This document shows, one piece after another, positions 26,809 to 36,265 of a stretch of DNA of 54,910 nucleotides; positions within the stretch are counted from its first letter, which is position 1; each line of letters opens with the position of its first letter. Position numbers and translations under genes: made by a program. The notes below the pieces were generated by a model. It was not told the origin of the DNA, searched no databases, and saw nothing but the letters and a program-made list of their open reading frames with translations. Origin of the DNA: Candidatus Neomarinimicrobiota bacterium (GTDB lineage: Bacteria > Fidelibacterota > Marinisomatia > Marinisomatales > S15-B10). Location of the stretch: positions 1 through 54,910 of the forward strand of contig DTTI01000081.1 in NCBI GenBank assembly GCA_012964825.1, in the 5' to 3' direction.

Positions 26809-27591
26809 TCACTTAATAACGTGACTACTCTTCACAAACCATTTTGCCATTATTGTAAACTCTTCCAGCTTCACTTTCTCCGGGCGGAGTGTCAGATCGA
26901 AAAATGAACTGTCGATTTCCAGGGAGGCAAGAGAATTCCTGAGCATCTTACGGCGCTGACCGAAAGCAAGGCTAGTAATTTCCTGCAAGGCTTCCAATTC
27001 TCGGGGTGAATCGAAAATGGAGGATCTCGGTTGAATTTTCACTACAGCAGAATCGACCTTCGGCTTTGGGACAAACACTTCAGGCGGAACAGTGAGAACA
27101 ATTTTCACTTTTGCCACAGCCTGAAGATTCACTGACAATCGGCCGTAAGCTTTTGTACCAGCTTTAGCTGCCATTCTTTCAGCAACTTCCTTTTGAACCA
27201 TGAAGTGGCAGTCGCACCAGAAGGGATCCTGTATCATCAGTTTGAACAGAATCGGTGACGTAATATTGTAAGGGAGGTTGCCCACGACTCTCACCTGCCC
27301 CCCCTTGAACGGAATCTCCTCCAGATCGACCTTCAAAAAATCTCTGTTCACAAACTGACAGTTTGGTAGATCATCCCGCTCCTTGAGATGTCCGTACAGT
27401 TCCCTATCTATCTCGATACCCACCAGCTCTTTAACTATTGGCGCCAGCAATTCAGTGAGTGCACCACCACCGGGGCCGATTTCAAGAATGGAATCTTCAC
27501 TGGTTGGATTGATAAGCTCCACCAGTTTGTTAAGAAGATTTGTATCCGTCAGAAAATGCTGGCCCCACCGTTTTTTTGCTGAGCGCTTCAC
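26809..27591 (-). CDS. rsmA: 16S rRNA (adenine1518-N6/adenine1519-N6)-dimethyltransferase
   Basis: 260-residue KsgA/RsmA, which dimethylates the two adjacent adenines near the 3' end of 16S rRNA late in 30S assembly. The N-terminal KRWGQHFLTD, SAM motif ILEIGPGGGALTE and catalytic motif VVGNLPYNITSPIL are present, with the small C-terminal helical domain at the end. The start is a GTG overlapping the tatD stop (GTGA, four bases), giving close coupling with tatD. Confidence 0.97.
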   Translation of the reverse strand: MKRSAKKRWGQHFLTDTNLLNKLVELINPTSEDSILEIGPGGGALTELLAPIVKELVGIEIDRELYGHLKERDDLPNCQFVNRDFLKVDLEEIPFKGGQVRVVGNLPYNITSPILFKLMIQDPFWCDCHFMVQKEVAERMAAKAGTKAYGRLSVNLQAVAKVKIVLTVPPEVFVPKPKVDSAVVKIQPRSSIFDSPRELEALQEITSLAFGQRRKMLRNSLASLEIDSSFFDLTLRPEKVKLEEFTIMAKWFVKSSHVIK

Positions 27592-28349
27592 ACAGGTAAA
27601 TTAAAGAAGAATTGAGCTGTTGACGTTGTCGATTCTGCCACTTCTGAAACATCTATTCTCTTTATTTTAGCAATCCACTGAGCGATGTGGAGAATGTTTG
27701 CAGGCTCATTCAATTTCCCACGATTAGGTACTGGTGTCATAAAGGGGCAGTCCGTTTCCAGCATGATTCGATTCAATGGGGTGGTTAATAGAACGGACTC
27801 GGTGTGGTTCTTACCAAAAGTGACATTCCCCGTGAAAGATAGAAGGCACCCAAGGGAAATGGCTCTCCCAGCCATCTCTGTGTTGCTGGAAAAACAGTGG
27901 AGGACAGACTTTTCATAACGGACCTCTTCCAAAATTTTTAAAATATCTTCATCGGCATCACGGTTGTGAATCACCGCCGGCAAATCCAGTTCCCGAGCGA
28001 GCGCCAGTTGAGATTGGAATACTTCTTTCTGCACATTCCTGGGAGAAAAGTCTCTAAAATAATCAAGACCCATCTCCCCCACCGCCACAACTTTGGAATG
28101 GGACGTCAGATCCCTCAGTTGATGGAGATAATCGTCAGGAGCATCTTTGGCATCGTGAGGGTGGACGCCAACAGTGGCAAAAACGGCATCGTACTTTTCG
28201 GCAATTGAAATGGACGTTTCAGATGACGGCAGATCGGTGCCAACGCAGATGATCTGTGTCACCCCGGCAGCCTCTGCCCGTTCCACAACTTTAGCAAGTT
28301 GATTTTTCAGATTATCATAATAAAGATGAGCGTGGGTATCGATGTACAT
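27588..28349 (-). CDS. tatD: TatD family metal-dependent hydrolase/DNase
   Basis: 253-residue TIM-barrel hydrolase with the metal ligands of the family: MYIDTHAHLY at the start, GEMGLDYFRD in the middle, HNRDADEDIL, LHCFSS and LETDCPFMTP. TatD proteins are Mg2+-dependent 3'-5' DNases implicated in DNA repair and turnover. It follows metG after 27 bases and overlaps rsmA by four, a metG-tatD-rsmA order seen in many bacteria. Confidence 0.95.
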   Translation of the reverse strand: MYIDTHAHLYYDNLKNQLAKVVERAEAAGVTQIICVGTDLPSSETSISIAEKYDAVFATVGVHPHDAKDAPDDYLHQLRDLTSHSKVVAVGEMGLDYFRDFSPRNVQKEVFQSQLALARELDLPAVIHNRDADEDILKILEEVRYEKSVLHCFSSNTEMAGRAISLGCLLSFTGNVTFGKNHTESVLLTTPLNRIMLETDCPFMTPVPNRGKLNEPANILHIAQWIAKIKRIDVSEVAESTTSTAQFFFNLPV

Positions 28350-28376
28350 GTGATTAGATACGAGACAAGTTCAGCT

Positions 28377-30245
28377 TTATGAAATACGGATGCCGGAACC
28401 GACTTTTGGATCGTCCACTGTAACAACCACAACTGAACCGACACTGCTTGCCGCTAGAAGCATACCATTCGATTCAACCCCTCTGATAACAGCAGGTTCA
28501 AGATTTGCAACAACAACAATTGTTTTTCCCACCAGATCCTCTGGCGCATAATGTTCTGCAATACCGGCTACAATCTGCCGCGCTTCCCCGCCCACCTCTA
28601 GTTCAAGCTTAAGAAGCTTATCGGCACCTTCAACCTTTTCAGCGGCGGTAACAACACCAGTCCGCAGGTCCACTTTGGCAAAATCTTCAATGGAAATCTT
28701 TCCGTCAGACATCACGTTCTCCTTTACATCTTTGACTTCATCGAGGTCCTCATCCGGCAATTCAATTCTCGGGAAAGGAATTTCAAAATCCCCCAGCAGT
28801 GTTCCTGCTTCCAAGCACTCTTTGGCCGATACCATATTCAGACCAAGCATATGTAGAATTTTCTCACACCGTGAAGGCATAATGGGTTGCAAAAGAGCAA
28901 CAGCTTGCCGGAGACAGTCGGTAGCGGTGTATAAGACAGTTCCGGCCCGGCCGGTGTCACTCTTAACCAGCTTCCACGGCGCCGTCTCCTCCATATATCG
29001 ATTGATAGCCCGAACGAACTGTAATGTTTCTTCCACCGCTTCACTCAAACGCATGTTCGAAATATTATCCGTCACAAGACCGGAGATACTGTCAGCTTTC
29101 TTGCTCAATTCAGCCTCGGTATCAGTCAGATCGCCTTTCGGCGGCACCATACCATCAAAGTGTCTGTCAATAAGCGTGCTAACCCTCCCCACCAGATTGC
29201 CCAGGTCGTTGGCCAGATCGCTATTGTAGCGCCTTATAAATGATTCCATGGTGAAGCTAGCATCCTGGCCAAGGACCATCTCCCGCATAAGATAGTAGCG
29301 GACAGGGTCCACACCATATTCTTCGATCAGATCAAGAGGATTTACCACATTACCCAACGATTTACTCATTTTGGATTCCCCCGAAAGCCACCAGCCGTGG
29401 GCGAAGATGGACTTTGGCAGTGGCAACTTTGCGGACATGAGCATGGTGGGCCAGTAGACAGTGTGTGTTATCAGTATATCCTTCCCGATAAGATGATATT
29501 CACAGGGCCACCATTCGTTATAGGATTCATCATCCGTGCCAAAACCGGTCGCCGTCACATAGTTGATCAGCGCATCAAACCAGACATAGGTGACGTAGTT
29601 GGTGTCAAAAGGAAGATCAATTCCCCAGCTCAGGCGGGACTTCGGACGGGAAATGCACAAATCCCCGAGAGGCTGCTTTAAAAAACCGAGGACTTCATTT
29701 TTCCGATGCTCCGGCTGGATGAAGTCGGGGTTGTCATTGATATGATCAATGAGTGCCTGCTGGTAGTTGGACATCCTGAAAAAAAAGTTCTTCTCCTTCA
29801 GTTTCTTGATGTCACGAAACTCTCCTGTTTCCAATTCTTTCTCGGTGATAAACCGTTCTTCCGAGACGGAATAAAGACCTTCATATTCATCCTCGTACAC
29901 ATCCCCGTTATCATGAACCATCTGCAAAATGTTTTGCACTACTTTTACATGACGGTCTTCCGTAGTGCGAATGAAATCATCATTGGATATATGGAGTTTC
30001 TCCCAAAGTTCAAGAAACCGAGGCGCCATTTCATCGCAGTGCTGTTTAGGATCCACACCCCTTTTTTCCGCAGCCTGCTGCACTTTTTGTCCGTGTTCAT
30101 CCAGCCCGGTGAGAAAAAAGACATTTTCGCCTCCGGCACGGTGATACCGGGAAAGCACGTCGGCCAGAATCGTGGTGTACGCATGGCCGATATGGGGCTT
30201 ATCATTTACATAATAAATAGGCGTTGTAATGTAGAACTTGCTCAC
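28377..30245 (-). CDS. metG: methionine--tRNA ligase
   Basis: 622 residues. The start reads FYITTPIYYVNDKPHIGHAY, containing the HIGH motif, and SKMSKSLGNVVNP supplies KMSKS. The anticodon domain and a C-terminal EMAP/Trbp111-like tRNA-binding domain (FAKVDLRTGVVTAAEKVEGA, about residues 515-620) are both present, the latter giving dimerisation and tRNA capture. The zinc-knuckle cysteines of the longer MetRS type are absent, so it is of the zinc-less group. The start is a GTG overlapping the holB stop by four bases. Confidence 0.97.
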   Translation of the reverse strand: MSKFYITTPIYYVNDKPHIGHAYTTILADVLSRYHRAGGENVFFLTGLDEHGQKVQQAAEKRGVDPKQHCDEMAPRFLELWEKLHISNDDFIRTTEDRHVKVVQNILQMVHDNGDVYEDEYEGLYSVSEERFITEKELETGEFRDIKKLKEKNFFFRMSNYQQALIDHINDNPDFIQPEHRKNEVLGFLKQPLGDLCISRPKSRLSWGIDLPFDTNYVTYVWFDALINYVTATGFGTDDESYNEWWPCEYHLIGKDILITHTVYWPTMLMSAKLPLPKSIFAHGWWLSGESKMSKSLGNVVNPLDLIEEYGVDPVRYYLMREMVLGQDASFTMESFIRRYNSDLANDLGNLVGRVSTLIDRHFDGMVPPKGDLTDTEAELSKKADSISGLVTDNISNMRLSEAVEETLQFVRAINRYMEETAPWKLVKSDTGRAGTVLYTATDCLRQAVALLQPIMPSRCEKILHMLGLNMVSAKECLEAGTLLGDFEIPFPRIELPDEDLDEVKDVKENVMSDGKISIEDFAKVDLRTGVVTAAEKVEGADKLLKLELEVGGEARQIVAGIAEHYAPEDLVGKTIVVVANLEPAVIRGVESNGMLLAASSVGSVVVVTVDDPKVGSGIRIS

Positions 30246-31384
30246 CGGGTAGCACCTTTCAATCCGTCACGAACTTCCATCAGCAGATCCATAAGCACCA
30301 AATTTAGCTGAAAATTTCGTGCAAGGGAATCGGCACATTTCTCAACCGCTGTGATGATTCTTGTATAGTCTGCCTCCGGGAACCGATGGCTGAACTGACG
30401 AACTTCTTTCTCCAGCATGGAAAGGATGAAACTTGATTCACCGTTCAGTTTTTGAGCATGGAACGCATCCCGAAACCAGTAGCTTAGAAGCTGTAACTGA
30501 AACTTCAATTCAAGTGGACTAGATCGATACGTGGCGGCACCATGAGCAATAAACTTCCGCCAGCCACTTTCCGTTCCTGACACCACCCAAGACAACAAAG
30601 ATTGCAAGGTAGCGGTAATAGCAGTCAGATCAGACTCTGCCAATCTTTTTCCCATCCTAACGTTGCCTTGAGAAAGGTGGGCAACAAGTATCGCTTCATC
30701 AGAAGACACCTGAAAATTCTCCTCCAGGAAAGGGGCGATGACAGACTCCGGTACCGCTGGGAAAAAAATGGACTGGCATCGGGAGTGGATCGTTTCGGAA
30801 AGCCTTTCCTGGTACTCGGTGCAAAGAATGAGAGTTGTGCCGTCAGGTGGTTCTTCCAGGATTTTGAGGAGAGCATTGGCCGATTCACCCTGTTGTGACA
30901 TAAGCTTCTCTGCCTCAAAGATGAGAACCATCTTTTGTCCTGACTCAACAGCCTTGAGATAAACCTTTTCACGGATTTCCCTGACAGAGTTGATGAGGAT
31001 AGTTTTTGCCCGGGGTAGTTCCAGCTTTATATAAGGGTCACCACCCTTCTGCTTCATCAGTTCCGTCAGCATTTCAAGCGTTTTCGGCAAGAGCGCTTTG
31101 AGAGGAGGGTCGTTCTTATTGATATCTTTGTCCCTCGGGAAGGGTACCACAATATGGATGTTGGGGTGCTGAAGAGATTTGAACTTGGCACAGGAAGGAC
31201 AGTTAAGGCAAGGTTCGTCCGTTGGGTTTTGGCAGTTAAGCAAAGAGGCGAACTGAATTGCCATCCCTTCCTTTCCCGCACCGGCAGGTCCGTGGAAAAG
31301 GTAAGCGTTCCCGACGCGATCTCCCCGGCTGATGGAAACCAGACGATTCCAGACAGCATCCTGACCAAGGATATAAGTTTTCAT
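30242..31384 (-). CDS. holB: DNA polymerase III delta' subunit (clamp loader)
   Basis: AAA+ clamp-loader subunit of about 380 residues. It has a Walker A-like FHGPAGAGKEGMA that retains lysine but not the usual following serine/threonine, the four-cysteine zinc module CQNPTDEPCLNCPSC, sensor region LLKILEEPPDGTTLIL and the arginine-containing SRCQSIFF. The Walker B position reads LIFEAEKL, not the ATPase-type DExH, fitting the non-hydrolysing delta' role. The frame extends to a TTG at 31402, but the ATG at 31384 has a GAGG site six to eight bases upstream and forms a TAATG coupling with the envC-like gene. The short form is therefore annotated. Confidence 0.9.
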   Translation of the reverse strand: MKTYILGQDAVWNRLVSISRGDRVGNAYLFHGPAGAGKEGMAIQFASLLNCQNPTDEPCLNCPSCAKFKSLQHPNIHIVVPFPRDKDINKNDPPLKALLPKTLEMLTELMKQKGGDPYIKLELPRAKTILINSVREIREKVYLKAVESGQKMVLIFEAEKLMSQQGESANALLKILEEPPDGTTLILCTEYQERLSETIHSRCQSIFFPAVPESVIAPFLEENFQVSSDEAILVAHLSQGNVRMGKRLAESDLTAITATLQSLLSWVVSGTESGWRKFIAHGAATYRSSPLELKFQLQLLSYWFRDAFHAQKLNGESSFILSMLEKEVRQFSHRFPEADYTRIITAVEKCADSLARNFQLNLVLMDLLMEVRDGLKGATR

Positions 31385-32583
31385 TAACGTTTCCTCAACC
31401 AAAGTTCAGGATTCAGTTTGTCCTTGTTCCCCCAGATTTCAAAATGGAGTTTCGCTCCTTCCAACGAGCCTGAATCGCCAACGTGAGCAATGATATCCCG
31501 GGCATTCACGTAGCTGTTTTCTTCCACTTCAACTTCCGTTACGTGGGTGTAGACAGAATAAAAGCTGTCACCGTGGTCCAAAATCACCGTGTTTCCATAT
31601 CCTCTGATATAGGTCACCGTTGTCACAATTCCATCATAGATGGACCTCACTTCAGTTCCTTCTGAACCACGAATATCGATGCCTGTATTCTCCGTAACAG
31701 TTTTAAGATTGGGATTGTGGTAGGTGCCAAAGCGTGAAATGACTTTCCCGTCGATAGGCCATGGAAGTTTCCCTTTCAATTCTGTGAAAGGTGCTGAGTC
31801 CACCAGTTCCATCTCTTTACGCCGCCGTTCTAGTTCGGCGATGCGGGCAACACGCTCTCGCTCCAGGCGGGAGATGATACTCGCCATCTGTTGCGCAGCC
31901 TTCTTGCGCTCGTTGAGTGCGACGAACATCTTCTGACGATCTCGTTTCAGATTGTCCAATTCCTTGTCCCTCCCCCGCCGGCGCTGCTCCAGCCACTTCT
32001 TCCGAGACGACTTCTCCTTATCAATCTTTTTAATATCGGTCAACTCCCTTTCCATAACGGTCCGTTTCGCTTCTATTTCGGTGAGATTGCTTCTTATCTC
32101 AACTGCCAGTGATCTGTCATGTTCAGAAATGATTTTAATGTACTTGGCTCGATAGACCGCCTGCCGCCACGATTTAGCGTCTAACAGTTTTTCAAGATCG
32201 GAAAGTCGCCCTTTTTTGTAGGTGTAAGTGACCCGTTTGGCATAGCGGTCAACTAATGAAGTATGCTCTGACTCCTTCTTTTCAATAGTGACCTCGGCTA
32301 GGATAATGGCCTTTTCCTTGATTTTCTCTTCCTTACGGAGACGGTAGATCAGATTTCTCACAAGGGATATCTCTTCATCAATTTCGTTGAGCCTTTCAAT
32401 CTCACTTTTCTCACGGTCAGATGTATTTTTGATCTTTTTCTCATAATCGGCAATCTCTTCTCTGAGACGGTCCAGCTCGCTATTGTGAAACTGGATGTCT
32501 TTTTCAATCTTTTCTGTCTGACTGAATATGACCGAAAGCGAGAGAAAAAATGAAAGACTTAACGGGAGTTTCATTAGCGTCAT
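31384..32583 (-). CDS. EnvC-like murein hydrolase activator: coiled coil plus degenerate M23/LytM domain
   Basis: About 399 residues. A signal peptide (MKLPLSLSFFLSLSVIFSQ) is followed by a charged coiled coil from about residue 25 to 255 and a C-terminal LytM domain (about 290-395). In active M23 peptidases the first zinc ligand is a histidine before GxD; here the site reads TENTGIDIRG, with asparagine in that region, while LHFEIW and YTHV remain. The domain is thus probably catalytically dead, as in EnvC, which activates amidases at the division site. Several starts are possible (TTG 32586, ATG 32583, ATG 32574), none with a clear ribosome site. It heads the holB-metG-tatD-rsmA-rpoD-rpsU run. 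Confidence 0.85.
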   Translation of the reverse strand: MTLMKLPLSLSFFLSLSVIFSQTEKIEKDIQFHNSELDRLREEIADYEKKIKNTSDREKSEIERLNEIDEEISLVRNLIYRLRKEEKIKEKAIILAEVTIEKKESEHTSLVDRYAKRVTYTYKKGRLSDLEKLLDAKSWRQAVYRAKYIKIISEHDRSLAVEIRSNLTEIEAKRTVMERELTDIKKIDKEKSSRKKWLEQRRRGRDKELDNLKRDRQKMFVALNERKKAAQQMASIISRLERERVARIAELERRRKEMELVDSAPFTELKGKLPWPIDGKVISRFGTYHNPNLKTVTENTGIDIRGSEGTEVRSIYDGIVTTVTYIRGYGNTVILDHGDSFYSVYTHVTEVEVEENSYVNARDIIAHVGDSGSLEGAKLHFEIWGNKDKLNPELWLRKR

Positions 32584-32698
32584 CAAGACACAAAATTACG
32601 TTCATCGTTCAAGAAAACCTTCCCTCAAACACCTTGTCAAAACTGATGCCCATCACTACTTTGAAGTCTAAATAACACTATTACAAGGGGAGAGGTAA

Positions 32699-33229
32699 TT
32701 GAAGAACGCACTTTGGCCAAATCTCTTTCGAAACTGGAACAGGACTGAGAGTGAAACCGTTTACACGCTCAGACAAGTTCCAATATATAAAGACTTCAGT
32801 AAAAAGGAATTCACCGAGTTGGAAAAGTTGGTTCATCACAGAACATATGCAAGCGGTGACTTTGTGTTTAAGAATCGTGCCCCTGGTGAGGGAATGTATA
32901 TCATCATGAAAGGCACCATAAAAATCACCATAGGAACCAGATCTGGGGACGAGAAGGTATTAGCGGAACTCAAGGAAGGAGACTTTTTTGGCGAACTTGC
33001 CCTTTTTGATAATGAACCTAGATCTGCAAATGCTCTTGCCACAACGGATTCGAAATTAATCGGTTTTTTTACAGCTGATCTACTTTCACTTCAAGACAGA
33101 AATCCGCAGATGACAAATAAGATTCTAATGAACCTGGGCAGTATGCTGGGTGAGAGACTACGCAGCACGAACCATCTGCTTCTTGAAGCTCAGATAAAAT
33201 CGCACGATGAAGCCGACACAGCAGACTGA
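32699..33229 (+). CDS. cyclic-nucleotide-binding domain protein
   Basis: 176 residues, a single Crp-type cNMP-binding domain (about 30-150) with a short C-terminal helix and no DNA-binding domain. The cassette GDFFGELALFDNEPRSANAL keeps the ligand-contacting glutamate and arginine. Start is a TTG at 32699 preceded by GGGGAGAGG, a strong ribosome site. The 3' end overlaps the following AI-2E-family permease gene by 23 bases, so the two are translationally linked and the domain may regulate that transporter (inference). It is the second stand-alone cNMP-binding protein of the window, the other being next to the K+ channel. Confidence 0.85.
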   Translation: MKNALWPNLFRNWNRTESETVYTLRQVPIYKDFSKKEFTELEKLVHHRTYASGDFVFKNRAPGEGMYIIMKGTIKITIGTRSGDEKVLAELKEGDFFGELALFDNEPRSANALATTDSKLIGFFTADLLSLQDRNPQMTNKILMNLGSMLGERLRSTNHLLLEAQIKSHDEADTAD

Positions 33230-34331
33230 TTACTTCCAGCTGATTTATCGCCTCTTTATTGGCCTCATTTTAGCAGGATTCCTTTGGATCATCTGGCCCT
33301 ATATTTCAAACGTTGTCTTGATTTTGGTTTTCGCTTTTCTCTTCACCACAGTGCTTCTCTCCTCAGTGGATGCACTAGAGAAAAGAATCCGCAGCAGAGG
33401 ACTGAGTGTACTTCTTGTCACAATAGGAGTACTGGCCGGGTTTGGAATTTTCATTGGAAGCTTTATCTCACAACTTTCCGCTCAGGCCACAGATTTTTCT
33501 TCCCGTGTAGATCCAGCCACCCTAACCGCTGAATTCAAGAATCTCGGGGAAAAATTCATGGCTGCGTTGCCGGGTTTTGCGACTGGTATGATACCCACTG
33601 GCGGGGACTTTGCCTCAACACTGAGTGGTTTCGTCAATACTGTGATAACCAATCTTGCCTCTCTTGCCAGCGCTGTTGGGAGTTTCGTTCTGAATGCCGC
33701 CATGATACTCATCTTTACAATCATCCTGCTGGCGGAATATCACGGTTTCAGAAAGAGCCTCGTGGGTTTTATATCCAATAAGTATTTTGAAATAGGCTTG
33801 AGGCTCATCTTCAATATCGAGAAATCTGTCTCAAGTTACCTCAGGGGACAATTTCTCTCGGCGGCCAGTGTTGCGCTCATGTCGGTCATCGGCCTGGGTA
33901 TACTCAATCTGAGCGGCGCCAATCTTACACTTATTGTTTTCATAGGAATCATTGCAGGCTTGGCCAATCTCATTCCTCTTGTGGGACCGTTTGTGGGAAT
34001 GGTACCGGCCATACTCATCGCATTCATGAATAATATCGGAAACGAGACTGCTCTTTCCCACATGCTCTTTGGTGTTATACCTTCACCTTTTTTCATCCTC
34101 GATATCCTACTTATGTTCATCATAGTTCAACAGATTGAAGGAAACCTGATTACACCCACACTTGTGGGGAAAAGTGTGGGCCTTCACCCAATGATTGTCA
34201 TGATCGCACTCATCATTGGTGGCACCATTCTCGGTCCGCTGGGGATGCTATTTGCCGTGCCTGCAACAGGCGTTTTGAAAGTGATTGGTCAGGAAGTCGC
34301 CTTCGTCAGACGAAATGCCCACCTGCTCTGA
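33207..34331 (+). CDS. AI-2E family transporter (PerM/YhhT-like permease)
   Basis: 374-residue polytopic membrane protein. The N-terminus has two to three helices (about residues 10-50 and 60-85), then a soluble segment (about 90-150), then five or so helices. The family features NLIPLVGPFVGMVPAILIAF and QQIEGNLITPTLVGKSVGLHP near the C-terminus are clear. Members export various small solutes or ions, such as Na+(Li+)/H+ antiport and autoinducer-2 in some; the substrate here is unknown. The gene starts inside the cNMP-binding gene. Its stop lies two bases from the stop of the opposing gene, leaving no room for a terminator. Confidence 0.9.
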   Translation: MKPTQQTDYFQLIYRLFIGLILAGFLWIIWPYISNVVLILVFAFLFTTVLLSSVDALEKRIRSRGLSVLLVTIGVLAGFGIFIGSFISQLSAQATDFSSRVDPATLTAEFKNLGEKFMAALPGFATGMIPTGGDFASTLSGFVNTVITNLASLASAVGSFVLNAAMILIFTIILLAEYHGFRKSLVGFISNKYFEIGLRLIFNIEKSVSSYLRGQFLSAASVALMSVIGLGILNLSGANLTLIVFIGIIAGLANLIPLVGPFVGMVPAILIAFMNNIGNETALSHMLFGVIPSPFFILDILLMFIIVQQIEGNLITPTLVGKSVGLHPMIVMIALIIGGTILGPLGMLFAVPATGVLKVIGQEVAFVRRNAHLL

Positions 34332-34333
34332 GG

Positions 34334-36265
34334 CTATCCCGTCTCGATCTTAAAAAGTACGTAATTTTCGAAGTAGAGAAGTCTCTTCTGTTTATGAGGC
34401 AGGTTGTAGATCCACATCTGGTAGTTCCTGTTCTTTCCTTTAGTTGATTCTACCACCTCATCTGGCTCCCCAATCAGATCCTGTACTTCCGACACAAGCA
34501 TACCCGTCTCCAGCCGGGGCATGTGGCGCTGAGCGATAAATTCGCGAGCTTCATCCAAAGAACTGTCCATTTCCCTCCGGACCTGCAGAGAATCTGTGAC
34601 GGCCAACTGTTCCTCAAGAACGGTGATGTAATTGTTGTACTTAAACTCCGCCGGAGCGAACATGTCCCGGGCTGTCTTCAGTGACTTTAAAGCCAACCGC
34701 AGTGTAGCTACATCCTTTGCTTCATTGACGTCACCCACCATCCCCACTGCCGCCTTCATACTGGCGCGCCTGGCTTCCACTGTCAGTTTTCTGTCTAGTG
34801 CAGGTACTGCATCATACTTTCTAATAGCAAGGCTGTAAAGACCTGCAGAAGCAAGGTCGCCCCCTTGTTCCATGAGGATCTTGGCCCGGAGTGTATATTG
34901 TGCTCTCTTGCCCTCCTCTGTAAGAGCGGCAGCTTTCCCGAGGCTATTCAATGCCTCTTCATACCGGCGCAACTCAAACAAATCGTTGCCCCTAGCAACG
35001 TAATGTTCCACCAATTCATCGAGCCTGTCCATGAGGCGGTCTTTCAAGGTGTCTTCCGCAGCTGTCAGTGCTTCAACATATTTTTCCGCAGCATTGTCCA
35101 TCTTTTTCCTGCCTTGCAGATCGCCCCCTTCTGTATAAAGCTGGTACGGGATCCGCTTATTGGTAATATCCAATAGCTTCTTAGCTCTGCGCATTTTGGC
35201 ATGGTTCGGATAGGTGTTCATGAATTCCTTGAATTTCGGTCGGGCCGCCACATAGTCTTCATTGAGGAAAAGTTTCTTGGCTTCATCTCCCGCTGTCTTC
35301 CGGCCTCCATAAAAGGCACTAAACGTGAAGAAAACACCAAGGTTGGGCAGGCTCATACCTGTGATGGGTGTGATCTCCAGTTCATCATGGATTGTATTTA
35401 CCCTGTGGTAGATGTGTCTTACTTCAAGACCCCAAGCATAGCGGGCCTCCGAGGGAGATTCGGTGATCATCTTCAGTCCGGCAGAGTATGCCGATGATGT
35501 TCCCGTTCCGTACGGCGAACTGTCCATCCGTTGATCTTTATAAAAGCGAGTGTAATTGACACCATAAGAATACTTGAGATGAATAAACCATTTCGGATGC
35601 CAACGCATGATGTAAGATGAGACAATATTCAGCTCCAGAACCGATGGGGAAAACTTTCGTTCAATGCCCCAAGACTCAGGAACATTGGGCGGCCCGGTTA
35701 TGATAAGATCATCCCTGATCTCCATACGTGGAAAAGGGAATATGGAGGAATATCTGATGCCAAGTCCCGTCAGAATATCGGTGTAACTCTTTCCAAAAAG
35801 TGCATAGGAAAGATTGGTCTGCCCTCCCTCCATCTCAAGAAATGACCCCATCCTTCCGGAAAAACTAATTTCAGTCAATTTATCTTCAGTGTCTTCAGAA
35901 TAACTGATCGATGTTGGATTGATTTTAAGAGGGTTCAGTCCATCCCAACCGTAGAAGCCAACACCGAAACGACCTTCGGCTGGAATAGTGGCTATGGGTT
36001 CTCTGAATTCCATGGGCCTGAAAACTGCCTCCACGACCTTCTTTTCTCCACGCATAAGGGCCTGGACCATCTCTTGAGCAGCTGGAGGCAGTTTCAGCTT
36101 GAACCGCTTGCGGCCCGGTTTTATGGACGGCGCCTCCAATCTCTCTTCCTCTACAGCTGGCTTCTCATTAGGTACTTCTTCCTCTTGCGGATAGAGGGAC
36201 GCTACTGTACCCAGGAAGGAAATAACAACAATCCTTAATGCTTTATTGATACCTCGGATTATCAT
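34334..36265 (-). CDS. exported composite protein: beta-rich region, TPR-like repeats and SmpA/BamE-like end
   Basis: 643 residues, no single family recognised. A signal sequence (about residues 8-25) leads to an acidic linker and a tyrosine- and serine-rich, strand-like region (about 90-330) that could be part of an outer-membrane beta-barrel. Residues 335-560 are helical and TPR-like (VARGNDLFELRRYEEALNSL). The last 70 residues resemble an SmpA/BamE fold: LETGMLVSEVQDLIGEPDEV followed by strands ending LYFENYVLFKIETG. Parts are known in envelope assembly proteins, the combination is not familiar to me. It is a single-gene unit, divergent from the DUF4159 operon. Confidence 0.6.
   Translation of the reverse strand: MIIRGINKALRIVVISFLGTVASLYPQEEEVPNEKPAVEEERLEAPSIKPGRKRFKLKLPPAAQEMVQALMRGEKKVVEAVFRPMEFREPIATIPAEGRFGVGFYGWDGLNPLKINPTSISYSEDTEDKLTEISFSGRMGSFLEMEGGQTNLSYALFGKSYTDILTGLGIRYSSIFPFPRMEIRDDLIITGPPNVPESWGIERKFSPSVLELNIVSSYIMRWHPKWFIHLKYSYGVNYTRFYKDQRMDSSPYGTGTSSAYSAGLKMITESPSEARYAWGLEVRHIYHRVNTIHDELEITPITGMSLPNLGVFFTFSAFYGGRKTAGDEAKKLFLNEDYVAARPKFKEFMNTYPNHAKMRRAKKLLDITNKRIPYQLYTEGGDLQGRKKMDNAAEKYVEALTAAEDTLKDRLMDRLDELVEHYVARGNDLFELRRYEEALNSLGKAAALTEEGKRAQYTLRAKILMEQGGDLASAGLYSLAIRKYDAVPALDRKLTVEARRASMKAAVGMVGDVNEAKDVATLRLALKSLKTARDMFAPAEFKYNNYITVLEEQLAVTDSLQVRREMDSSLDEAREFIAQRHMPRLETGMLVSEVQDLIGEPDEVVESTKGKNRNYQMWIYNLPHKQKRLLYFENYVLFKIETG

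Noticed and set aside
29706-30311. 201-codon open frame antisense to metG
   Set aside because: It is a shadow of the strongly conserved metG frame and has no recognisable domain or ribosome site.
32612-32656. Divergent promoters sharing TTGACA/TTGTCA between the envC-like and cNMP-binding genes
   Set aside because: The -35 boxes are good on both strands, but the -10 positions match only three of six bases each, so no promoter entry was made.
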